Source of the DNA: Planctomycetota bacterium
GTDB lineage: Bacteria; Planctomycetota; UBA1135; GCA-002686595
Direction of reading: 5' to 3'
DNA length: 64,000 nucleotides
NCBI GenBank assembly: GCA_012959525.1
Contig: DUDB01000032.1
Span: forward strand, 16,836 to 80,835
The notes beneath the pieces were generated by a model. It searched no databases. It saw only the letters and a program-made list of their open reading frames with translations, and was not told where the DNA came from. Shown piece after piece: positions 8,882 through 17,967 of this stretch (position 1 is the stretch's first letter; each line of letters opens with the position of its first letter). The translations under genes and the position numbers were made by a program.

Positions 8882-9628
8882 CTAGCCTTGGTCTACCGGG
8901 TAGAACCGCACCAGATCGCCGACGATGCCTGATAGGCGGCCTTGCTGAGGAACCACCAACGATCGTGAGTCGGCGTCGGCCGCTGCTTTGAAGAACCCGA
9001 ACTCCTCGTCGGTCGTGACTAGGACTCCTGGCACCGCCAACTGTCCCAAAAGATTGCGGGTCCACTCTTCAGCGCGCTTGCCTTCCTCGTCGAGCTGTCC
9101 CGGGCGGACAATTCCCGCGGCGTCTTGGCGTTCGTAGAAATGAAAGTGCAGGGCAGGGAACGCGTCGGGATCGGTGAGCACGCTTACCACCCACAGCAGG
9201 TCATAGCGGTCACGGGTGGGGCAGCGCTGAGTGTTGATCCGCGGCAGAGCAACGCCCGTTTCGCGCTCAACAAATTCCAGGGCACGGTTCAGTTCGGTCG
9301 TCTCGGCGCAGTCGATGTTGTGCCAATGCACGGTGCGCCCCAAAACCAGATGATCGGTAAGAATAGGTACCAGTTCTGCTACCGCTGCTCCTACCCAGAG
9401 GGATTGTCCGGGGGAGTCATCGGGCAAGGCACCTAAAGAGTCCTTCAGGTCGGCCGCCATGAGAAAACCCGCCTCACGAATCGCCTCGCGCTGCTCCCCC
9501 TCGAAGAAGGCCTCTCCACCGTCGTGGCAGTATTCGTGGCCTAGAGCAACCCAGTCGAGAGTCTCTTCCAAGAGGGCCGTTACCATCCCGAATTCTTGGA
9601 CTCGGCTCATGGAGTCCGTCCAAGGCAT
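8882..9628 (-). CDS. Conserved-looking protein of unknown function
   Basis: 248 residues, soluble, no signal peptide or membrane helix. I do not recognise the family. It is acidic, with segments rich in Trp, His and aromatic residues (VHWHNID, LHFHFYERQD) and the phrase LLWVVSVLTDPDAFP in the middle. It lies 19 bases downstream of the permease/EIIA fusion gene on the same strand and is probably cotranscribed with it, so a role connected to that transporter is possible but unsupported by sequence motifs. The ATG at 9628 is followed by a second Met six codons later. Confidence 0.65.
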   Translation of the reverse strand: MPWTDSMSRVQEFGMVTALLEETLDWVALGHEYCHDGGEAFFEGEQREAIREAGFLMAADLKDSLGALPDDSPGQSLWVGAAVAELVPILTDHLVLGRTVHWHNIDCAETTELNRALEFVERETGVALPRINTQRCPTRDRYDLLWVVSVLTDPDAFPALHFHFYERQDAAGIVRPGQLDEEGKRAEEWTRNLLGQLAVPGVLVTTDEEFGFFKAAADADSRSLVVPQQGRLSGIVGDLVRFYPVDQG

Positions 9629-9647
9629 TCAGTCGTAGGCCTGCTCA

Positions 9648-11747
9648 TTACTCGTGGGGTATGGACTCTACGCCGAACCGCCCGTAGAGCTCGCTAATGG
9701 CCTCTGGTTCGCCAATAACCAGGAGACGATCACCCAGCTGGAAGCTGGTTGTGCCGCGGGGCACAAGGGTCTCGCCTCCTCGCCGCAGCGCAGCCACAAG
9801 ACACTGCTCGGGCAATTCAATCTCCCGAAGCGCGCGTCCCACAAAACTGCTGGACGGATGGTCAGAACGGATGCGAATGGAGATGTAGCGGTCGCTGCGC
9901 AGGAATACCTCGCGCAGCTGGACTTCGTTCTTGGCTGCGAGCCAGTGCTCGATGAAGTCGTCTTGATCTATACGCGTGGCAAGCTGGGCAAGCATTCGTA
10001 GGTGCTGCCCCGGGTTCCCTTCGGGGCTCACCAAGAAGAAAACAGCGTGGATCTTGTCCGCCGTGTGTGGCTTGCCAAACACGTCGCCCGTGACGACCCG
10101 AATTTCCTCTTGGGTGCGCACGAGAACCATTGTGGGGTGGGTAATTCCCTTCAGGTGCATATGGGGCAGAGCCACCCCCTTGGCGACCGGGGTGGCTCCG
10201 GTTGCTGTCCCATCCGTGAAGCCCTTCACCAAACGGTCGAAGGGCACGCCCAAGCGTGGCGCAAGGTCTTCAGCTGCGCGGGCGATCAGGTTGTCGAAGC
10301 TCCCCACGTCTTCGGCATCGATAACGTGTGCGTCGAGCACCGCCTCTTCAAAGGGATCTTGGTCACGCAGTCCTTTCTCCTTGAGTATGGATCGCAGCTC
10401 GACGTCCAACTCGTCATGACGATTCTTACCCAAGCGCTCAAACATGTGGTAGATGGCGCCCTGGCGGTTCACGCGCTTGGAGCCGTAGTGCGAATACCAG
10501 AGCGCACCCAGGAGGATCAGACCTGCGCTGAACAGTGTGGGCATCAACCCCATTTGGGCGATCAGCACGAAGGGCGAAACGATGCCGAAAATGTGCAGGC
10601 CTGGGTAGAAGGGCGCGCGGTAGCTGGGGTCGTAGGAAGCCAAGCCGCTCTCACGCATGACGATTACGGCGAGGCACAGCAAGGCGAACATCATCAACTG
10701 GAACGCGCTGGCGAGCTTTGCGATCTTGATGGGCTCAAGGAACAACACGACGACAACAATCACAGTAACCGTCAGGGCAATTGACCTTACAGGTGTGCCT
10801 TGCTTGGACAGCTTCGACAGCCCCTCAGGTACCAATCGGTCACGACCCATGGCCAAGGGGTAGCGCGAGGAGCTCAGGATGCCGGCATTGGACACCGAAA
10901 AGAAAGCTAAGAAGGCGCCAAGGGTGATGACATACAGGCCTATCTTCCCAAACATGACTTCGGCGGCCGATGCCATGGGCGTCATGTCTCCAGCAAGACG
11001 GTCGGCGGGCAGTACTCCCACCATGATTGTGGTGCACAGTGCGTACACGAGCAGTGAGGTGGCCAACGACAGGAACACACCCTTGGGTAGGTTGCGCTCA
11101 GGGTCATGGACTTCCTCGGAGATGCTCGCCACGTTCGTGACCCCAACGTAGGAGATGTACACCAATCCAGCCGTGGCAAGGATGCCCTCGGTGCCGGCTC
11201 CAAAGAAGCCCTGGAACGCAGCGAGGTCCACTTCTGGAATGCCCCGGCCAATGAAGAGGCTGAGCACGATCAAGAGGCCCATCACGAGGATGAACTGGAA
11301 TTTGCCCGTCTTCTTGGACCCCGCTGCGTTCAGCAACCCAAAGAGCACCGCGAAGCCCGCCGCGATGAAGCGCATGGTTGTGGGGTCGGTCTCACCAAAG
11401 ATCAAGGCGGCGTAAGCGCCTATGCCCACCAATGCAAAGGAGGTCTTAAGGACAAGTGCAAGCCAGGTACCCAGCCCTCCAATTGTCCCCGCCAGGGGTC
11501 CAAGGCTACGGTCCAGGAAGTAGTAGGCGCCACCGGCGCGGGGCATGGCTGTTGCCAGCTCGACTATTGCAAGCATGGCCGGCACGAGAGGCACGGCTGC
11601 CAGCATGTAGCAGAGCACGATCGCAGGGCCCACCTGTTCCGCCGCCAGTCCCGGCAGCAGGAACAAACCGGCACTGAGGGTCGCTCCAGTGGCGATGGTG
11701 TACACATCGCGAAGCTTGAGTACTTTGGGCAGGCGGGCAGCGGCCAT
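9648..11747 (-). CDS. APC-superfamily permease fused to EIIA-like and TrkA-C-like domains
   Basis: 699 residues from ATG 11747; a TTG 33 bases upstream is the alternative. Residues about 10-430 form a 12-helix amino acid/polyamine permease: GATLSAGLFLLPG is the unwound TM1 motif, MPRAGGAYYFLDRSLGP is the TM2-3 signature, and SYVGVTNVASISEEVHDPERNLPKG is split across TM6 and the following loop. Residues about 470-610 resemble a PTS EIIA type-2 domain with the VALPH phospho-histidine motif. The last 80 residues (SFVGRALREIELPEQ, LQLGDRLLVIGEP-like) resemble the TrkA-C/RCK-C ligand-binding domain. Such permeases import amino acids or similar solutes at the inner membrane; the cytosolic tail suggests nucleotide or phospho-relay control of transport. 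No PTS genes are nearby. Confidence 0.88.
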   Translation of the reverse strand: MAAARLPKVLKLRDVYTIATGATLSAGLFLLPGLAAEQVGPAIVLCYMLAAVPLVPAMLAIVELATAMPRAGGAYYFLDRSLGPLAGTIGGLGTWLALVLKTSFALVGIGAYAALIFGETDPTTMRFIAAGFAVLFGLLNAAGSKKTGKFQFILVMGLLIVLSLFIGRGIPEVDLAAFQGFFGAGTEGILATAGLVYISYVGVTNVASISEEVHDPERNLPKGVFLSLATSLLVYALCTTIMVGVLPADRLAGDMTPMASAAEVMFGKIGLYVITLGAFLAFFSVSNAGILSSSRYPLAMGRDRLVPEGLSKLSKQGTPVRSIALTVTVIVVVVLFLEPIKIAKLASAFQLMMFALLCLAVIVMRESGLASYDPSYRAPFYPGLHIFGIVSPFVLIAQMGLMPTLFSAGLILLGALWYSHYGSKRVNRQGAIYHMFERLGKNRHDELDVELRSILKEKGLRDQDPFEEAVLDAHVIDAEDVGSFDNLIARAAEDLAPRLGVPFDRLVKGFTDGTATGATPVAKGVALPHMHLKGITHPTMVLVRTQEEIRVVTGDVFGKPHTADKIHAVFFLVSPEGNPGQHLRMLAQLATRIDQDDFIEHWLAAKNEVQLREVFLRSDRYISIRIRSDHPSSSFVGRALREIELPEQCLVAALRRGGETLVPRGTTSFQLGDRLLVIGEPEAISELYGRFGVESIPHE

Positions 11748-11810
11748 AGGTGGAGATCCGGGCGGCACTAGCCGCCGCAAACAAGCCTGGAAATGAGAGG
11801 GTTCAGACTC

Positions 11811-13556
11811 CTAGCGCTGAACGGTGATGTAGCTGCCAGTGGTGGGTCCTTCGACCTTAGTTTCCTCTGTGCTTCCGGGCCAGCGAACAAATAACCCCGA
11901 CACTTCGTGCCCTGGGGCAATCCCAAAATGGACGCGCGGATCGTTGGAGGCCAAGTAACTGTAGGCCGGGTCGGCTAAGCGGTACTGGGAGGTAGTCACG
12001 ACCTCACCCTCAATCAGCGAGCTTGTCTCCAGGCGAACGACGGCGCCCACCGCAGTCTTGAATCGTGCGCCCCGTAGTTCGACGCCGAGCCAACTTCCCG
12101 CCCGGGGTGCGACGTTGCGCAGGAGTTTCACGTGTGCATCGCGGTCGACGACCACCACGTCGACGTCCCCGTCGTTGTCAATGTCCCCAAACGCAGCACC
12201 GCGGCTGGATCCCACCACCGGGGATGCCGTGCCTTCACCGAGGCTTTCGAAGCGCGTACCTCCGAGCCCTCGATAGAGCAGGTTTGGCTCAGCATAAGGG
12301 TCCTCTCCGTAGGATTCGTCGCGGCCCCAAGCTTGCACGGCGCCATTGGCCACGTAGAGATCCAAGCGTCCGTCAAGATTAAAGTCGTGGAAGCCCATGC
12401 CGAACCCCGTCAAGCGCACGCTGTCAGGACCCAGGCCCGTCATGTTCGTCATGTCCCGAAAGCGTCCCTTGCGGTTCATATAGAACGTGTTCGTTTCGCG
12501 GCGGATGTGGGTCATGAACAGGTCGAACCACCCATCCTGGTTTACGTCCACCCATTGCACGCCCATGCCGGCCTCGGGAGTGCCCGTACTGTTGACTGCG
12601 CATCCTCCGGCGAGAGCCACGTCCGTGAAGTTGTCTTTCCCGTTGTTATTCCATAGAGCGTTGGGCGTGGCGTCATTGGCCACGTAGATATCCGTGTCCC
12701 CGTCAGAATCGTAGTCGGCGCAGGCAACACCCAGACCATTTCCCGCTGTGAGGTGCAGACCCCGCTTGCGCGAGTAGTCCGAGTATCCGAGCCGGCCTTG
12801 GATGAAAAGGACGTCGGTCGATTGCGCGTTGTAGTTGTTAGGGCTGCAGAAATCGGGTTTGTTGCGGTAGTTGTTGCAAGGAGTCTCGATCCCCGGAGAC
12901 CAATTGAGGTTGTTCACTACAAAGAGGTCGAGCTTGCCATCGGAGTTCGCATCCAGGAAGGCGGTGCTCGTGCCCCAGCGGCCATCACCGACCTTGAGGC
13001 GTGCGGTGATGTCCTTGAACGTGCCGTTGCCCTGGTTTTGGTAGAAGCGATTGGGGCCCACGTTGGTGACGTAGAGATCCACGTCCCCGTCTCCGTCATA
13101 GTCCCCGCAGGCAACGCCCATGCCGTAGCCGTCGTCGCCAACGCCGGCGGTCTCGGTCACATCCACGAATCCGGCTCCTCCGGGATTTTCCCCAGCAACC
13201 CTCTCAACGGACATGTTCTTGAACAGTCGGTTGGTGGGTGAGGTCTGGCCGTCTTCCGGAATCAGGTAGCCCGATTGCACGAAGTACACGTCGAGATCCC
13301 CGTCCCCGTCATAATCCAAGAGGGCCACACCACCACCCATGATTTCCGGGAACCAATGGCGATCAGCTGGCGCACCGCTGACGTGTTTCCAGTCGAGGCC
13401 GGCGGAAGCAGCTTCCTCCTGAAACCAGGGAGCCGCCGGATCCTGTCCCTGGGCGCTTAGAGACAATGCCGCAAGGCCAACGGGCAGGAGTAATGCGCTG
13501 CGAAGGCGGGGGAGGACATGCATGGTGGGTGAGTTTCCAGGGGCCGTAGTGATCAT
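11811..13556 (-). CDS. Secreted FG-GAP/VCBS repeat protein with ASPIC/UnbV domain (CRTAC1-like)
   Basis: 581 residues. The N-terminus contains a signal peptide; ATG 13556 gives an ATGA overlap with the TPR gene, and ATG 13523 would start the signal peptide directly (ALLLPVGLAALSLSAQG). The bulk is a run of about eight repeats with DYDGDGDLDVY-type calcium-binding loops, expected to fold as an extracellular beta-propeller. The last 80 residues match the ASPIC/UnbV domain (LGVELRG, GAVVRLETSS, FGIAPGHEV, VRWPGSTEE). Proteins of this kind are common beside TPR proteins in planctomycetes; their biochemical role is unknown, probably surface adhesion or glycan binding. Confidence 0.93.
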   Translation of the reverse strand: MITTAPGNSPTMHVLPRLRSALLLPVGLAALSLSAQGQDPAAPWFQEEAASAGLDWKHVSGAPADRHWFPEIMGGGVALLDYDGDGDLDVYFVQSGYLIPEDGQTSPTNRLFKNMSVERVAGENPGGAGFVDVTETAGVGDDGYGMGVACGDYDGDGDVDLYVTNVGPNRFYQNQGNGTFKDITARLKVGDGRWGTSTAFLDANSDGKLDLFVVNNLNWSPGIETPCNNYRNKPDFCSPNNYNAQSTDVLFIQGRLGYSDYSRKRGLHLTAGNGLGVACADYDSDGDTDIYVANDATPNALWNNNGKDNFTDVALAGGCAVNSTGTPEAGMGVQWVDVNQDGWFDLFMTHIRRETNTFYMNRKGRFRDMTNMTGLGPDSVRLTGFGMGFHDFNLDGRLDLYVANGAVQAWGRDESYGEDPYAEPNLLYRGLGGTRFESLGEGTASPVVGSSRGAAFGDIDNDGDVDVVVVDRDAHVKLLRNVAPRAGSWLGVELRGARFKTAVGAVVRLETSSLIEGEVVTTSQYRLADPAYSYLASNDPRVHFGIAPGHEVSGLFVRWPGSTEETKVEGPTTGSYITVQR

Positions 13557-15214
13557 CGGGAAGAGCGGGGGGCATTGGGCGCGGAGTCCTTCTGTGACTC
13601 TTGATTCCCGCCGTCTTGTTTGGGGGGTGTCTGCCCGGGCAAGGATCCTGTCCGTGCGACTTCGCGCACATTCTGGCAGAACGCAAGCACGTCAGGGTTG
13701 GCTGCCATCACCTGACTCATCCAATTGGCGAGGCGGACGGCCTCATCCATGTCTTGGGTGGAGACCAAGGTCTGTACGTAGAACATGGCCACCTGGGGCT
13801 CACGCGGAGCCAATTCAAAAGCACGCTTGGCGGCGCTCACAGCTTGCGTTGAATTGCCCACGGTGAATTGTGCCCGCGCCAAGAAGATGAAAGCACTAGG
13901 GTTACCCATGTTGCGTTCCGCATTCGCCATGGCGAAGCGCAGCATCTCACCTTGGCGCCCGGTCTGGGCATACAGGCTTGCGAGCCGCTCAAGCAGTTGA
14001 GGCTCGGAGCACCCCAATTGGAGCGCAGTGCTCATGGACTGCAGCGCCGAGTTCGCCGTCTGCGGATCAGGCGCAGTTGGGTCGAGGGTAAATGAATGAA
14101 CAAGACCCATGAAGTAGTGGGCGCGGCCTAAGTTGGGCGCGATGGAGATAGCCTCCTGTGCCTTGGTTGTGAACTCGTTAACGATCGCTTGGCGCGTCTC
14201 CAAGTCCATATCCGTAATGCCAATGGCCATTCTGTTCATCAAGGCCGTGCCCAACTCGATTTTGATGTCTACCGACTGGGGATGAGCGCTCTCGGCCTTG
14301 CGTAGGGTCTCGATACCCAGGTCTAGGTTGCCAGTCATCAGGTGCGCCCGTCCCAAGAGATGCAGGACGGCGTGATTGTTAGAGTTGGCGACCAGCATCT
14401 CCGTCATGGACTGGATGGCCGGCTCGACCTGTCCCCCCATAAGCATGTTCTCTATCCCCATCATGCGGCGGTGGAAGCCCACCGAGTACTTGTCCAGCCG
14501 GGGCTGATGGGGATCGGGCGGGTACTCGGGCCAAGCATTCACGCCGGCCTGCAGGTGGGCGTTGGCGTCCGCTTCGCGACCAAGCTCCATATAACACAGC
14601 CCAAGTAGGTAGTGCGCGTGGCGGTAGCCCGGATTCTCTACGACGATTCTCTCCAGAATTTCGCTGGGCTCGATCCAGCTCTCCTGGGCAATGCGAACCT
14701 GACAGAGCCCCACACGGCTTTGGGGCCAGGCGACGGGTTGGGGTTGCTTGGCTTCGGCGGTGATGGCTTGCATGAAGGCCGACTCAGCACCCTGAATGTC
14801 CCCCTGGGCGAGCAACATTGCCCCCAGCCGCGCTTGTATGACGGGGGTGTTCTTCAGCGCATCCGCAGACTTGCGCATGTCCGCCAGGGCAGCGATCGGG
14901 TCTCCACTGGCGTCTAAAGCCACGGCCCGGCGATAGATCCACTCGGCTGAGTTGTCCAACAGCGCGATGGCATTTGTGTAGGAGCGAACGGCGGCGTGAT
15001 AGAGGGTATTGGCTTCATACACGAGCCCCAGCTCCGCATGCGCCGTTCCGGAGGCCGGGTCTGCCTGAGCCTGGGCAAGGACGCTGGCGATCAGGGCTGA
15101 AATCTCCGGGTCCATGTTGTCTATGTCTTCGACTGAGACAGGCGTGGGCGGATCCTGAGCCAATGGCATGGGGCCCAGCAGGGTCACGGAGGCGATGGCG
15201 ATATGGGAGATCAT
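13553..15214 (-). CDS. Secreted TPR-repeat protein
   Basis: 553 residues from ATG 15214. An in-frame extension to 15337 adds 41 Pro/Arg-rich residues in front of a clear signal peptide (HIAIASVTLLGPMPLAQ) and was not used. From about residue 55 the protein is a chain of TPR units, for example AHAELGLVYEANTLYHAAV, AHYLLGLCYMELGREADA and VLHLLGRAHLMTGNLDLG. It is likely a periplasmic scaffold. The ATGA overlap with the FG-GAP/UnbV gene downstream indicates coupled translation, and I infer that the two products work together. The C-terminal 35 residues are Gln/Ser/Pro-rich and disordered. Confidence 0.9.
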   Translation of the reverse strand: MISHIAIASVTLLGPMPLAQDPPTPVSVEDIDNMDPEISALIASVLAQAQADPASGTAHAELGLVYEANTLYHAAVRSYTNAIALLDNSAEWIYRRAVALDASGDPIAALADMRKSADALKNTPVIQARLGAMLLAQGDIQGAESAFMQAITAEAKQPQPVAWPQSRVGLCQVRIAQESWIEPSEILERIVVENPGYRHAHYLLGLCYMELGREADANAHLQAGVNAWPEYPPDPHQPRLDKYSVGFHRRMMGIENMLMGGQVEPAIQSMTEMLVANSNNHAVLHLLGRAHLMTGNLDLGIETLRKAESAHPQSVDIKIELGTALMNRMAIGITDMDLETRQAIVNEFTTKAQEAISIAPNLGRAHYFMGLVHSFTLDPTAPDPQTANSALQSMSTALQLGCSEPQLLERLASLYAQTGRQGEMLRFAMANAERNMGNPSAFIFLARAQFTVGNSTQAVSAAKRAFELAPREPQVAMFYVQTLVSTQDMDEAVRLANWMSQVMAANPDVLAFCQNVREVARTGSLPGQTPPKQDGGNQESQKDSAPNAPRSSR

Positions 15215-15342
15215 CGGGATCTGGGGTGGGGTGAAATTGGGTCGAGCAGGGCTGCGTGACGGCTGGGCAGTATACCCGCGTCCGCATGCGAGCTTCAGCC
15301 GTCCTAGAGTGTCTGAAATCGAGGATTCCCGGGCCAACGGCC

Positions 15343-16329
15343 CTAGGACTTGGCACCCCGCTCCAGGAGATCACGTACGCACGCCACGATTGCTTGTGGG
15401 TGGCGAAGCGGAAGAAGGTGGTCGGCGCCCTCCAAGACCTCCACTGATCCCGGGTGAGCCGCCAGCTGGGCCGAGGATTGGGCCCAAATGGCGTTGAACT
15501 TCTCGCGCGGGAACTCCTCCGGCAGGCCTTCGGCAGGCAGGGACGCTCCGGCCACCAAAGTGCGGCAGGGCATCTGCTGGTCCGAGGGATGGGCGGCGAG
15601 CTTCCCGTCACTCTCCAATGAGGTTCTCTGCTCGGCAAGCATCCCAGCGAGAACCCGTGGGCTGCGCGAGAGGGAGGCAATGGCCTCCAAGTTGGCCCGG
15701 CCCAAGGTTGTCTCTTCCAGTCCTGGGGCCAAGGGGGGATAGCGGAGTAGGCGCAGGAGTCCCAACCGTCCTGCCCACATGAGCCCAGCCAGCATGGCCG
15801 TGCTGACTTGGGGCGACGGGACGCCCTCCCGTCGGAGAGACGGTTCAAGGGACTCGTGGTAGCCATCCACGAAGACCAGCCCTCCCATCTTGTGCGGGTA
15901 ACGGCTGGCGAACGCGCGGGCGATCCGGGCCCCCTCCGCATGCGCCACCAAGATGATCTTTGAGGCCTCCGGCTTCACCTGCCGCAGGAGCTCCGCGAGT
16001 TCGATGGCGGCACACTCTGCGCTCCGCGGCTCTTCACCAGCATCGCTCCACCCTAGTCCAGCCCGGTCATAGGCCATGACCGTGGACAGTTCCGAGAGTG
16101 GGCCGATGAGAGGGTCCCAGTGCGTGGACCAGGCTCCGGCTCCGGCTTCGAGCACGATCACCGGCGCACCCTCCCCTCGGGTGCGAACATGAAGGTGGGT
16201 GTTGCCTACCCGGACTCGCTTGCCCGGTGCTGGGAAACGCGAGACATCGCGCCGCTGCCCGATCGACTCGATGGCGAATCCCAGGGCGGCCAAGGCCGGG
16301 GGGGCGAGCAGAAGCAGAGAATCGACCAT
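15343..16329 (-). CDS. Alpha/beta hydrolase-fold protein with Ala at the nucleophile position
   Basis: 328 residues from ATG 16329; this start begins with a membrane-anchor or signal helix (SLLLLAPPALAALGFAI), and a 36-residue extension to 16437 lacks support. The fold is clear: VIVLEAGAGAWS (oxyanion loop, normally HGxG), VMAYDRAGLGWSD after strand 4, and the nucleophile elbow IILVAHAEGARIA. The elbow is normally GHSxGG, but codon 131 is GCG (Ala) rather than Ser. The usual catalytic His position is kept (GADHLLPLRHP); the acid residue is not obvious (VAGASLPAEG). It therefore looks like a membrane-bound pseudo-hydrolase, or one using another mechanism. It heads the minus-strand gene row and is divergent from the oxidoreductase operon. 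Confidence 0.85.
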   Translation of the reverse strand: MVDSLLLLAPPALAALGFAIESIGQRRDVSRFPAPGKRVRVGNTHLHVRTRGEGAPVIVLEAGAGAWSTHWDPLIGPLSELSTVMAYDRAGLGWSDAGEEPRSAECAAIELAELLRQVKPEASKIILVAHAEGARIARAFASRYPHKMGGLVFVDGYHESLEPSLRREGVPSPQVSTAMLAGLMWAGRLGLLRLLRYPPLAPGLEETTLGRANLEAIASLSRSPRVLAGMLAEQRTSLESDGKLAAHPSDQQMPCRTLVAGASLPAEGLPEEFPREKFNAIWAQSSAQLAAHPGSVEVLEGADHLLPLRHPQAIVACVRDLLERGAKS

Positions 16330-16448
16330 GGGTGCGGTGGCAATTCTAGCCCGAACCAGGGGCCCTGAGCCCCATGGTTTAGCTACCCTGAGACCTACCT
16401 CGTCCTCCCCCCGAAGAGTCTCCGGCAACCCAACCAAGCCACTCTCCC

Positions 16449-17960
16449 GTGCAACTCGGATTTGTCATCGACCACACGCGGTGTATTGGCTGCCACGCCT
16501 GCACGGTCGCCTGTAAGTCCGAGAACGATGTCCCCGTGGGCAATTTTCGCACATGGGTCAAATACACCGAGAGCGGCACGTTCCCTTCCGTGCGTCGGGG
16601 ATTCTCGGTCCTGCGCTGCAACCAGTGCACGGAGGCCCCTTGCGTGGAGATCTGCCCGGTTACGGCCCTCAGCAAGCACGAAAACGGAATCGTGGATGTG
16701 GACCCCGAGGTCTGCATCGGCTGCAAGGGCTGCACCCACGCCTGCCCTTACGACGCGATCTACATCAACGAGGAGTCGGGCATCGCGGAGAAATGCCATT
16801 TCTGTGAGCATCGTACCGAGCGTGGGCTCGCCCCCGCCTGTGCCGTGGTCTGCCCGACCGAGGCCATCATCCCCGGTGATTTCCACGATCCTGAGAGCAG
16901 GGTCTCGCAACTGAAGAGGGACGGCGACCTCACCGTGCGCAAGCCGGAAGCGGGAACACAACCCAACGTGCTCTACATCGGGGTAGATTCGGCGGGTATT
17001 GAGCCTGGTGAAACCAACCTCTCCCAGGGTTTCATCTGGTCCGAGCCGCCTTCGGGCGAGCGCGAGGCCGCCCAGAGATTCGAGGCTGAACACGGCACAG
17101 AGACTGCGCGTACCACCTATGACGTGCCCCGCTCCCAGATCTGGGGCTGGCGGGTCAGCGCCTATCTCTGGACGAAGTCCGTATGCGCCGGGGTTCTGCC
17201 CGTGGCCTTCCTGGGCCAGTGGATGGGCGCGGGCCTCCCCTCCCCCGAAGCCTCATTCACACGCGTCATCGCGGCGGCCGTGGCGCTGGTCTTCTTGGGT
17301 CTCACGGGTCTGCTGCTCGTCGCCGACCTCAAGCGTCCTGAGCGTTTCCTCTATATTTTCCTGCGGCCCAACTGGGACTCGTGGCTCGTTCGCGGCAGCT
17401 TCATCATCCTCGGGTACAGCGCCGTGCTGGTTGCCTGCCTGTTCAGCGGCTCGTGGCTGCTTGCCTTTGGGGCGCTCGTTCTCGGTGGTTGGACGGCGGC
17501 CTACACCGCCTACCTGTTTGGTCAAGCCAAGGGGCGCGTGCTTTGGATGCGCCGTGGGCTGGCTGTGCACCTCGTGATCCAGGCGGGGCTCGCAGGGGCA
17601 TCTGTATTGATGTTGATGGATGCCTTTGGCGTGGCGCTCGAACCGGGGCTCGTAGCGTCCCTGCCCAAGATCCTGGCCGTGTGCCTGGTGACCCACCTGA
17701 TCGCCACCCTCCTGGAGGGCAAGGCCTCCCCCCGCAAGCGCGAGGCAGAGTATGCCCGCGCCGTTCGGCTTCTGTCCCACGGACCCTACGCGCGCCGGCA
17801 CTGGGGAGCGGGCGTGGCCCTGGGTGTTCTCGTGCCCCTGCTGGCGATCCTCGCCGGTGGGGCAATCCTTCTTCCGGGCGCTGCCGCCCTGGCCCTGATC
17901 GGCCTGTGGGTCGAAGAGGACCTGCTGGTGCGCGCCGGACAGGCCCTGCCCATCAGCTAA
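16449..17960 (+). CDS. Four-cluster ferredoxin fused to NrfD/PsrC-like membrane subunit
   Basis: 503 residues from GTG 16449. The N-terminal ~190 residues are a PsrB/NrfC/DmsB-type electron-transfer subunit with four cysteine groups. The first is CxxCxxCxxxC at Cys12/15/18/22; then come CNQCTEAPCVEIC, CIGCKGCTHAC and CHFC with a distal CAVVC, enough for four [4Fe-4S] clusters. From about residue 235 there are eight or nine membrane helices in NrfD style (LRPNWDSWLVRGSFIILGYS in two adjoining pieces), the quinone-binding membrane anchor. Normally these are two separate proteins; here they are one chain. No Tat or Sec signal is present. The gene ends 7 bases before the molybdopterin subunit, forming a two-gene oxidoreductase that should exchange electrons with the quinone pool. 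Confidence 0.93.
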   Translation: MQLGFVIDHTRCIGCHACTVACKSENDVPVGNFRTWVKYTESGTFPSVRRGFSVLRCNQCTEAPCVEICPVTALSKHENGIVDVDPEVCIGCKGCTHACPYDAIYINEESGIAEKCHFCEHRTERGLAPACAVVCPTEAIIPGDFHDPESRVSQLKRDGDLTVRKPEAGTQPNVLYIGVDSAGIEPGETNLSQGFIWSEPPSGEREAAQRFEAEHGTETARTTYDVPRSQIWGWRVSAYLWTKSVCAGVLPVAFLGQWMGAGLPSPEASFTRVIAAAVALVFLGLTGLLLVADLKRPERFLYIFLRPNWDSWLVRGSFIILGYSAVLVACLFSGSWLLAFGALVLGGWTAAYTAYLFGQAKGRVLWMRRGLAVHLVIQAGLAGASVLMLMDAFGVALEPGLVASLPKILAVCLVTHLIATLLEGKASPRKREAEYARAVRLLSHGPYARRHWGAGVALGVLVPLLAILAGGAILLPGAAALALIGLWVEEDLLVRAGQALPIS

Positions 17961-17967
17961 AAGACCT

